Part shown: positions 25,948-34,600 of the stretch, piece after piece
How positions within the stretch are numbered: position 1 is the first letter of the stretch
Layout of the letters: each line of letters begins with the position of its first letter
NCBI RefSeq assembly: GCF_003634045.1
Contig: NZ_RBIM01000001.1
Coordinates: 124,001 to 188,000 of the forward strand
Source of the DNA: Maricaulis maris
Lineage (GTDB): Bacteria; Pseudomonadota; Alphaproteobacteria; Caulobacterales; Maricaulaceae
Direction of reading: 5' to 3'
DNA: 64,000 bases
Program-made: the position numbers and the translations under genes
The notes under the pieces: model-generated
Database searches by the model: none
Seen by the model: only the letters and a program-made list of their open reading frames with translations
Told to the model about the DNA's origin: nothing

Positions 25948-26916
25948 ATGTCCGACAATGATCCCGTGCAATCCGCCCGCCGGGTGATTGCTACAGAACG
26001 CGAAGGCATGGTCGCGCTCGAGCAATCGATTTCAACCAACTTCGCCGAGACGGTGATGCGCCTGCGCGGACTCGAGGGGCGTCTGATCTGTGCCGGGGTC
26101 GGCAAGTCGGGGCATGTTGCCCGCAAGATCGCGGCGACCCTCGCCTCGACAGGAACGCCGGCCTATTACGTCCATCCGACCGAAGCCAGCCACGGCGATC
26201 TCGGCATGATCGGTGCCAGCGATGCGGTGCTAGCCCTGTCAAAATCGGGTGAAACCAAGGAGCTGGGTGACCTGATCGCCTATTGCCGCCGTTTCGGGGT
26301 CCCGCTGATTGCGATGACGGCGCAGCCTGACAGCACACTCGGTCGGGCTGGTGATTACCTGTTGGCGATCCCGGCGGCACCGGAAGCTTGTGGCGAGACG
26401 CGGGCGCCGACCACATCGACCACACTGATGATGGCGCTCGGCGATGCGCTCGCGGTGGCCTTGCTGGAGGCACGGGGTTTCACGGCGTCGGACTTCAAGA
26501 CATTTCACCCCGGCGGCGCACTCGGTGCCGCCCTGGCCAGCGTCGGTGACATCATGCACGCTGGCGAGGCTGTCCCGCTGATCGGTGAGGATGCACCGAT
26601 GAGCGATGTGCTGATCGAAATGACGACCAAGAGTTTTGGTTGTGCCGGTATTGTCGATGGCGAGGGCCGGCTGGCCGGGATCATTACGGATGGAGACCTG
26701 CGCCGTCACATGGGCGCGAGCCTGGTCGACAAGCGCGCCGCGGATGTCATGACGAGCAACCCGCGAACCGGCAGCGCCGGCATGCTCGCCGCCGACGCCC
26801 TGCGTCTGATGACTGCAGGGCAGCCCAAGATCATACAACTCTTCATTGTCGACGGCGACAAGCGGCCCGTGGGGATATTGCACCTGCATGATCTTTTGCG
26901 TGTCGGCCTCAAATAA
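25948..26916 (+). CDS. kdsD: D-arabinose-5-phosphate isomerase KdsD/KpsF
   Basis: A 322-residue enzyme. A SIS sugar-isomerase domain (about 40-190) shows C-A-G-V-G-K-S-G-H near 49, the H-P-T-E-A-S-H-G-D-L block near 74 and S-K-S-G-E-T near 92. Two CBS domains fill about 205-322. It converts ribulose 5-phosphate to arabinose 5-phosphate, the first step of Kdo synthesis for lipid A-linked core. The only clear Kdo-pathway gene in the window, it stands alone after the structured intergenic region. Confidence 0.93.
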   Translation: MSDNDPVQSARRVIATEREGMVALEQSISTNFAETVMRLRGLEGRLICAGVGKSGHVARKIAATLASTGTPAYYVHPTEASHGDLGMIGASDAVLALSKSGETKELGDLIAYCRRFGVPLIAMTAQPDSTLGRAGDYLLAIPAAPEACGETRAPTTSTTLMMALGDALAVALLEARGFTASDFKTFHPGGALGAALASVGDIMHAGEAVPLIGEDAPMSDVLIEMTTKSFGCAGIVDGEGRLAGIITDGDLRRHMGASLVDKRAADVMTSNPRTGSAGMLAADALRLMTAGQPKIIQLFIVDGDKRPVGILHLHDLLRVGLK

Positions 26917-27058
26917 GGTTGAGACCCTGCACACAAGCCCGTGTCGGCACTGGCGAAATGCCGTTTCTGACGTTATCGTTGCATGAGAGGGTAAAAGTGG
27001 TTGTCAACGCAGCCTGCGGGGAGCGTGACCGCTTCGTGTCGCCCGGGTCGGAGTGAGA

Positions 27059-28753
27059 ATGCAAAAACCCCTCGCCTTGCAGGTCAGGCAATGCTTGCGA
27101 CCGCACATGGCGGCGTTGGCAGGGTTTTCACTTGCCTCGAACCTGCTGCTCCTGGTGTCCCCGCTTTACATGCTGCAGGTGTATGACCGTGTCCTGTCGT
27201 CGGGGTCGATCGATACCCTGATCTGGTTGTCAGTGCTGGCGGTCTTCCTGCTCGGTGTTTATGGCGCGGCGGAAGCCGGTCGTCGCCGGGTCAGCGCCCT
27301 GGCCGGGCGCGAGCTTGATGCGTTGCTGACACCGCTCGTTTTCGACCGTTTCCAGAGTGAGTCCGGCCAGCCGCATCTGGCGCGGGATCTTGGTGCGATC
27401 CAGCGCGTGCAGACTGCCTTGCAAACGGGCAGTCTGATGGCTTTCGCGGATCTGCCGTTCGCACCATTTTTCCTGGTCGTCCTGTTTCTGATCCATCCGG
27501 TCATCGGGTTGGTTGGTCTGGTTGGCGCGGTGGTCGTGTTCGGCGTCGCAGTGACGGCGGAGTTGAGCACCCGGCAGGCCGGGCAGTTCTCACAAGGTGC
27601 CTTGCGCAGTGCGGGCGATTTCGCTGCCGGGCTCGAGCGTCAGCGGTCGGCGATGGCGGCCATGGGTCTGGTGCCGGCGGCGTTCCGTCGCTGGCGCGCC
27701 ACCCAGGGGGCGGGGCAGGGGTTTTCGCTCGATGCGGCCAAGGATGATGGAAAATTCACCGCCATCTCACGCTCGACCCGCCAGGTCCTGCAGATCTGCG
27801 TGCTGGGCGGAGGAGCGGCGCTGGCGCTGAGCCAGCAAATCTCGCCGGGCGCCATTGTTGCGTCGTCGATCATTCTCGCGCGTACGCTCGGACCGATCGA
27901 CCAGATTGTCGGTGGCTGGCGCAACACGATCCAGACCTGGTCGGCCTGGAAAGGGCTGATGGAAAGCCTCGATGGTGCCCAGGCCGAAGCCAGTTACACA
28001 CCGCTGCCGAGGCCGGCTGCTGAACTCAAGCTGGATCGGCTGTCTGTCGTGGTGCCGGGCGCCGAGACACCGCAGGTTCGGCCCTTCAGCTGGTCCGCGT
28101 CCGGCGGTCAGCTGGTCGCCGTGACCGGCGGCAATGGTGCCGGAAAGACGACCCTGCTCCAGACCCTGGCCGGCGCTTGGCAGCCGGGTTCAGGAACAAT
28201 GAGTCTGGGCGGACGCAATCTGCATGACTGGCCGGCGCCGGATCGCGGCCGCTTTGTCGGCTATGTGCCGCAGGATGTGGAATTGCTGCCCGCGACCGTC
28301 GGCGAGAACATCGCGCGCCTCGGTGATGCCGAGCCGGAGGCGGTCATCGCGGCGGCCCGCGCCGCCGGTGCCCATGAAACCATCCTCGCCTTGCCGGACG
28401 GTTATGATACCCGCGTCGGACCGGGTGGCACGCACCTTTCGGCCGGGCAGCGCCAGATGATCGGTCTCGCGCGGGCGCTGTTTGGCGATCCCGTTCTGCT
28501 GCTGCTGGATGAACCGACTGCCAATCTCGATGCGGCCGCGGCACCGGCCCTGGTCAATGCCTTGCGACAGGCTGCGGAGCGCGGTGCCATCATCCTCGCC
28601 GCGACCCATGACCGACGGGTGATCGAACGGGCCAAGACAGTGTTGCTGGTGCGCAATGGCGATGTCATGGCGGCGCCGGCCGAGCAATTCCTCAAACTGG
28701 CGACCGGCCCCGGCGCCGGCGCGAGCGCGTCCGGCCGCGGAGGGGCAGCCTGA
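27059..28753 (+). CDS. Type I secretion ABC transporter (PrtD/RsaD type)
   Basis: A 564-residue exporter half-transporter. The N-terminal membrane domain has about six helices (first near 20-45, L-L-L-V-S-P-L-Y-M-L-Q-V-Y-D-R-V family motif). The nucleotide-binding domain has Walker A G-G-N-G-A-G-K-T-T near 357, signature L-S-A-G-Q-R-Q near 460 and Walker B L-L-L-L-D-E-P near 480. No C39 peptidase or C39-like domain precedes it, as in PrtD, AprD and RsaD, which export RTX proteases and S-layer proteins. ATG 27059 follows GGAG. Its stop overlaps the adaptor's start (TGATG). Confidence 0.93.
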   Translation: MQKPLALQVRQCLRPHMAALAGFSLASNLLLLVSPLYMLQVYDRVLSSGSIDTLIWLSVLAVFLLGVYGAAEAGRRRVSALAGRELDALLTPLVFDRFQSESGQPHLARDLGAIQRVQTALQTGSLMAFADLPFAPFFLVVLFLIHPVIGLVGLVGAVVVFGVAVTAELSTRQAGQFSQGALRSAGDFAAGLERQRSAMAAMGLVPAAFRRWRATQGAGQGFSLDAAKDDGKFTAISRSTRQVLQICVLGGGAALALSQQISPGAIVASSIILARTLGPIDQIVGGWRNTIQTWSAWKGLMESLDGAQAEASYTPLPRPAAELKLDRLSVVVPGAETPQVRPFSWSASGGQLVAVTGGNGAGKTTLLQTLAGAWQPGSGTMSLGGRNLHDWPAPDRGRFVGYVPQDVELLPATVGENIARLGDAEPEAVIAAARAAGAHETILALPDGYDTRVGPGGTHLSAGQRQMIGLARALFGDPVLLLLDEPTANLDAAAAPALVNALRQAAERGAIILAATHDRRVIERAKTVLLVRNGDVMAAPAEQFLKLATGPGAGASASGRGGAA

Positions 28754-30063
28754 TGTCCGGTCCCGACACACCCACCCGTCTTCTCGGCGACAGCTTCGTG
28801 CGCCGCTCGGCCCTTGCCTGCCTGATTGGTCTTGGTGGTTTTCTCGCCTGGGCCGGTCTGGCGCCGCTGGAAGAAGGGGTGCCCGCCGCCGGCCAGATCG
28901 TGGTCGAGAATGACCGTCAGGTCGTGCAGCATCTGGAAGGCGGTATCATCCAGGAGCTCATGGTGCGCGACGGCGACCGGGTGGAAGCCGGCGCGCCGTT
29001 GTTGACGTTGCAGGAAACCGCATCGCTGGCGGTGCGCGATGAATTATTGCAGGAAATCGCGACCCTGACCGGCTCCACCCAGCGCCTTGCGGCCTTGCGC
29101 GACGGGTTGGAAGAGCCGGATTTCTCGTCGCTCGACGAACTCGGTCTGACGACAGAACAGCGCGACGCGGTGGTGACGCGCCAGCGCGACCTGTTCCGGC
29201 AACAAACCCAATCCTTCCAGGCCGACATTGCTGTGCTGACGGCCCGGCGTGACGGCGCCCGTTCCTCCCGTGACCTGCACGCCCAGCAGATTCGCATCAC
29301 CCAGCGCGTGCTGTCAGCGGCCCAGGACCAGCTGTCCCTGCTGAACGAGCGTTACGAGCGCCAGATGGCGAGGCTCGACGAGTTGCGCGGCATGGAGCGG
29401 GATGTGGCGGCGCTCGAGGCCGATATTTCGCGCTTGCGTACCGAGGCGCAGCAGGCCGCGACGCTGGAACAGGATCTCGACGGGCAGATCGCCCAGACCG
29501 AGGCAGCTTTCAACCGTCAGGTGTCGGCTGATCAGCTGGAGGTCCGCAGCCAGTTGGAACAGGCGCGGGAGCGTCTTGCGGCAGCGCAGGACGTGTTGAA
29601 CCGGTCCGTTGTGTTGGCGCCGCAATCGGGCGAGGTCCTCAATTTGCGCTTCTCCACACGCGGCGGCGTCGTCCGGCCCGGCGAAGCCATTTTGGAGATC
29701 GTTCCAGCCGTCGGTGAAATGACGGCGTCGGTCCGTATCCAGCCCGCCAATCGCGCGGCGGTCTATGAGGGGCAGGCGGTCCGCACGCGGCTGACGGCCT
29801 ATAAGAGCTGGATGACGCCGCGGCTTGATGGCGAGGTGATCAGTGTCAGCGCCGACCTCAAGACCGACCAGAATACCGGTGCAGCGTATTACGAAGTGCG
29901 TATCCGCATCCCCGCCGAACAAGCCGCGCGTCTGGGTGAGTTGGATGTGATCCCGGGCATGCCGGTGGAGGTTTTCATCTTCTCCGGGTCCAGCCGGACC
30001 ACGCTGGATTACCTGCTCGAGCCGATCAGCGAGTCGCTGTTCCGCGGCGCGCGGACCGGGTGA
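28753..30063 (+). CDS. Type I secretion periplasmic adaptor (HlyD/PrtE family)
   Basis: A 436-residue membrane fusion protein. One N-terminal membrane helix lies near 17-40. A biotinyl-lipoyl-like half motif follows (V-V-Q-H-L-E-G-G-I-I near 57), then a long coiled coil over about 110-290 and the C-terminal beta-barrel with L-T-A-Y and P-G-M-P-V-E-V near 395. It links the ABC transporter to the TolC channel across the periplasm. Start and stop overlap both neighbours, so all three parts should be made in register. Confidence 0.93.
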   Translation: MSGPDTPTRLLGDSFVRRSALACLIGLGGFLAWAGLAPLEEGVPAAGQIVVENDRQVVQHLEGGIIQELMVRDGDRVEAGAPLLTLQETASLAVRDELLQEIATLTGSTQRLAALRDGLEEPDFSSLDELGLTTEQRDAVVTRQRDLFRQQTQSFQADIAVLTARRDGARSSRDLHAQQIRITQRVLSAAQDQLSLLNERYERQMARLDELRGMERDVAALEADISRLRTEAQQAATLEQDLDGQIAQTEAAFNRQVSADQLEVRSQLEQARERLAAAQDVLNRSVVLAPQSGEVLNLRFSTRGGVVRPGEAILEIVPAVGEMTASVRIQPANRAAVYEGQAVRTRLTAYKSWMTPRLDGEVISVSADLKTDQNTGAAYYEVRIRIPAEQAARLGELDVIPGMPVEVFIFSGSSRTTLDYLLEPISESLFRGARTG

Positions 30064-31406
30064 GCGGGATGGGATTTGACCGTTTTCATCTTGTGTTGGG
30101 CCGGGCGTTGTCCGGTCTGTGTCTTGTGGTGACCGCTCCAGCGGCTGCCTTTGCGGCGCAGCCGGAGACGTGCCTGTCGTTCGAGCACGCCTTGCGGATC
30201 GCTGCCGAACGCGCGCCGGAAGTCGCCGGCGCGATCGCCCGTCAGGACGAGGCCGCCGCCGACTACCGCGAGGCCGAGTCACTAAGGCTTCCGCAATTGT
30301 CGACCTTCGGTCGTACGGCGTCGGGCGATAGCGGGTTGACCGGCAGTCAGATCGAGAACCAGGTTGGCCTGCGCTTGTCACAGCGACTCTGGGATTTCGG
30401 TGATTCCCACTACGCCATGGCCGCGGCCAGCAGCTCGATCGAGCAACGCGCGCACGAGCTTCGGGCTCAGCAAATCGACGCATCCGGACGCCTCGCCGAC
30501 GCTTATCTTACGCATCTGGAAGCCGATGCCATGATCAATGTCGTGGCCGAGCGGCGCGATTATTTCGAGCGTCAGCGGGCTGCCGTGCAGTCCTTGCTGA
30601 CCACTGGCGGCGCCACCCGTGCGGATCGGGCGCAGATCGAAGCGCGTTTGGCCGAGGCCGAGGCCGACGCGCTGGAACTGGGGTTCATGCGTGACCGGGC
30701 CGCGACCCGTATCCGCGAATATACGGGCTTCGCCCCTGATGCGCTGTGCGGCGCGGAGGCCGCGGAGCAAGACCTTGCCCGCGCGTTGCGCGGTATCGAG
30801 ACGGTGCATGATGCGGTCGACCACACCCTGACCCGCAATCCCGGAATTGCTGCCCAGGCCGAGGCCGTTCGTGGCCTGGATGCGCAGCGGGAACGGGCGC
30901 GGCGCAGCCGACTTCCGGTGATCGAAGCTGTGGGTATCGCGTCCTGGGTCTATGATGATTTCAGTGAGACGTGGGATGCCCGCGACCGGGTCGGGATAGA
31001 CCTGTCGGTGCCGCTGCTGACCGGCGAGGCCCTGCAGGCGCGCGGCGAACGGGCCGTGGCCCGGATGGAGCAGCAGGAGAGTGGTCTGAGAAGCCTCCAG
31101 CGTGAACTGCGTGAGCAGGCCGAGATCGTTTTTCGCCGATCGATTTCGCTGCAAGCACAATTGGTCCGTCGTGAAGCCGTCGCTCGCTCACAGTATGAAT
31201 ATTTCGACGCGATCTCGGGGGAGTTCGAGTTCGGCTTGGGAACTCTGCCTGATCTGGTTGATGCACGCCTGACGTATGAACGGGCCGAGCTCGATGTGAT
31301 CGGTGCGAGGTTCTCGCTGCTTCGTCAGAAGCTGGAGCTGATGGGGTTGACGGCGCGCATGCCTGAGCCGCGCGCGGATGCTGGAAGGTTGACATCAGTG
31401 CCTTGA
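30060..31406 (+). CDS. TolC-family outer-membrane channel
   Basis: A 448-residue protein starting at GTG in a GTGA overlap, with a signal peptide ending near A-A-F-A-A. The two tandem helical halves of the TolC fold can be seen, with conserved blocks such as A-E-R-A-P-E near 50, Q-R-L-W-D-F-G near 109 and S-V-P-L-L-T near 318 (V-P-L). The trimer would form the outer-membrane exit duct for the adjacent ABC-adaptor pair. Being inside the operon suggests a dedicated channel rather than a general efflux TolC. Confidence 0.9.
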   Translation: MSGMGFDRFHLVLGRALSGLCLVVTAPAAAFAAQPETCLSFEHALRIAAERAPEVAGAIARQDEAAADYREAESLRLPQLSTFGRTASGDSGLTGSQIENQVGLRLSQRLWDFGDSHYAMAAASSSIEQRAHELRAQQIDASGRLADAYLTHLEADAMINVVAERRDYFERQRAAVQSLLTTGGATRADRAQIEARLAEAEADALELGFMRDRAATRIREYTGFAPDALCGAEAAEQDLARALRGIETVHDAVDHTLTRNPGIAAQAEAVRGLDAQRERARRSRLPVIEAVGIASWVYDDFSETWDARDRVGIDLSVPLLTGEALQARGERAVARMEQQESGLRSLQRELREQAEIVFRRSISLQAQLVRREAVARSQYEYFDAISGEFEFGLGTLPDLVDARLTYERAELDVIGARFSLLRQKLELMGLTARMPEPRADAGRLTSVP

Positions 31407-31667
31407 CGCCGGGGCGGGCACCGTGAACGGTGGCATTCTGATGCCAATGAAATTGGTTGTATCGCGTGCCGAAAAGCCGGACGGCTGGGCACGCCGGGTT
31501 CGCGACGAACCCGATAGGGGATTGAACCAGTCTGCAACGAGACCGGTTCCGGGAGGAAATGAACACCCTGGGTTCAGGGCGGGGCTTGTGAGCGGGCGTT
31601 GGTCAATGCGCACCCGCAGAAATATGCCTTTTCGGAGAAGCAAGAAGATCGTCGGGAGAGATCCATC
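31407..31667. other. Gap between the secretion operon and its probable substrate
   Basis: Contains a perfect small hairpin CGGGTTCG-CGA-CGAACCCG (31495-31513) and a weaker one, CCCTG-GGTT-CAGGG, near 31568. Neither has a T run. GGGAGAG at 31654-31660 is the ribosome site of the protease gene. A separate promoter is likely here but cannot be pinned down. Confidence 0.4.
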
Positions 31668-34600
31668 ATGCCTGCTGCCAACAAAACAAATCGACAGTCC
31701 ACTGTCCGCAATGCCCTTCTGTCCACCGCACTGGCGACGGGGGGAGCCCTGATGCTGGCGGGTGGCGCCCAGGCCCAAGAGCCGGGAGCAACGCCGCCCG
31801 ACGGTTTCACGCCGGTGTCTGGTGTCGATGGCGTTGCCCGGGTCGCGATGGGTGCCGACGGGTCGGTTGAGCTGGTGATGGCCGACGGACGCACGGTTCT
31901 GATCGCCGCTGAGGACGTCACCGTGCTGGACGGTGTTGTCTATCTCTCTGACGCGGCGTTGGAGGCCAATGCCCTGCTTGAGGCCGCTGCGGGGGCAGCC
32001 GCTGGCGGCGGCGGCGGCGGTGCAGTGCTCGGCCTGCTTGGTGGTGTCGGCCTGCTCGGTGCGGCCGCAGGCGGCGGCGGTGGTGGCGGGGGCAGCTCGC
32101 CGACACCGACGCCTCCACCGACCAATACAAACCCTCCGGTTTTCACCTCGGCCGAGACGGCGGGCGTCGATGAGAATGTCACCGGCACGATTTACACTGC
32201 GACCGCAACTGATGCCGACGGCAATTCCGTCTCCTTCTCGATCAGTGGTGGTGCGGATGCGAGCCTGTTCTCGATCAACAGCACGACCGGTGCAGTGACC
32301 TTCAACGCGCCGCCTGATTTCGAGAATCCGGCGGATTCGGGTGGTGACAATGATTATGTGATCACGATCCGTGCGTCGGACGGGACCAACACGACCGACC
32401 AGACCGTCACCATCACGGTCGGGAATGTGGATGAGACGCCGGTCTTCTCATCTGGTGCGTCAGCGAGTGTCGACGAAAATGACGCCGGCACGGTTTACAC
32501 GGCCACTGCGACGGATCCCGAAGGTGAAGCGGTCACCTATAGTCTCGGCGGCACGGATGCGGCCCTTTTCACCATCGATGCCGCGACCGGCGCAGTCAGC
32601 TTTGTCGCGGCACCCGACTTTGAAAATCCCGGTGATGCAAATGGCGACAATGTTTATGAGGTGATCGTCACGGCGTCTGACGGGACGACCAGCTCGACCC
32701 AGGCGGTTTCGATCACGGTCAATGGTGTTGAGGAAGGCCCGGCATCTTTCACCTCGGGTACAGCGACCAGTTTCGACGAGAACGGTACCGGGGTTGTCTA
32801 CACCGCCACGACCACCGATCCCGACAATGACACGATCACCTATTCGCTCGGGACGGCGGGCGACAGCGCGCTCTTTGCGATCGATGCCGCGACCGGTGAA
32901 TTGACATTCCTGACCGCACCGGACTTCGAGGCGCCCGCTGACGGCAATGCCGACAATGTCTACGAGGTCGAGATCCAGGCCAATGATGGTACCGCGACGA
33001 CCACGCACACCGTGTCCGTAACGGTCGATAATGTTGATGAGGCACCGGCGATCACATCCGGCGCAACGGCGTCGGTCGCGGAAAACACGGCCGGGACCGT
33101 CTACACGGCGACCGCAACAGATCCGGAAGGCGCGACGCTGACCTATTCGGTGACCGGTGCCGATGCAGCCCTGTTCAGTATCGATGCCAACACGGGCGCC
33201 GTCAGTTTTCTCGCGCCGCCCGATTTCGAAACACCGCTCGATGCCGATGGCGACAATGTCTACGAAATTACGGTCAACGCGTCGGACGGCGCCAATACAG
33301 TGACCCAAGCCGTTTCGATCTCGGTGACCAATGTCAATGAATTCGCACCGGTCTTCTCGTCGGCGGCAGTCGACACGGTGGCTGAGGACAGTGTTGGCAG
33401 CTTCTATACGGCTGCCGCAACCGACGGGGACGGAGACACGCTGACATACAGTATCGCCGCGAGTGGCGATGGCGCGCTGTTCCAGATCGATTCCGCGACA
33501 GGTGAGCTGAGTTTTGTGTCATCACCGGACTTCGAAAACCCCGCAGACGCGAACGCCGACAATGTCTATGAGCTGACACTGCAAGCGAGTGACGGGTCGA
33601 CAACAACGACGCATGCGCTCGTCGTTACGGTAACCAATGTGAACGCAGCGCCGGTCATCACGTCGTCCGCGACCGCGAACTTTGTCGAGAATGGTGGCGG
33701 CACCGCCTATACCGTCACCGCGACGGACGGTGATGGGGACGCAATCGTCTATTCCATCGGCGGGACGGATGCGGCGCTGTTTGCGATCAATGCCGCGACA
33801 GGTGCTGTGAGCTTCCTCGTATCGCCCGATTTTGAAGCGCCAGCCGACGATGATGGCGACAATGTCTATGACATTACCGTCACGGCGTCGGACGGCCTTC
33901 TGTCAGATACCGAGTCAGTGGCTATCAGCGTGACCAACGAGAATGATGTCGCGCCGGTGATCACCTCGGCGGCGAGCGCGTCGACAGCTGAAAACAACTC
34001 CGGAACCGTTTATACGGCAACCGCGACGGACGCCGAGGGAGACACAATCTCCTATACGATCACCGGAACTGACGCCGCCTTGTTCCAGATCAATGCCTCG
34101 ACCGGCGCCGTGTCGTTCCTGACGCCGCCCGATTTCGAAAGTCCCGCCGATAATGGCGGCGACAATGTCTATGATTTCACGGTGGTCGCGTCCGACGGAA
34201 CGCTGACAGACACCCAGGCGGTGAGCATCACAGTGACCGATGTCGACGAGGCGAACGCGCCGGTCTTTTCATCGGCGGCGAGCCAATCGGTATCCGAGAA
34301 CCAAACGTCGGCCTATGTTGCGACGGCAACCGATCCCCAGGGTGATACGGTCAGCTATTCCATCTCGGGCACCGACTCCGCCCTGTTCTCGATCGATGCG
34401 GCGACCGGTGAGGTCACGTTCAATGCCGCGCCGGATGCCGAAGCGCCCGGTGATGCCAATGCCGACGGCAATTACGAGTTCACAGTGACCGCCAGCGATG
34501 GATCGGCGTCCAATAACCTGTCGGTCACCGTGACTGTCGACAATATCGATGATGCTGCCGAAATTCCCGACAATGACTCTACCGAGATCAGCATGGTCTC

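Noticed and set aside
32136-34556. Periodic repeats considered as a CRISPR-like or satellite array
   Set aside because: The period is about 300 bases, the frame is open throughout and units align as cadherin-like domains.
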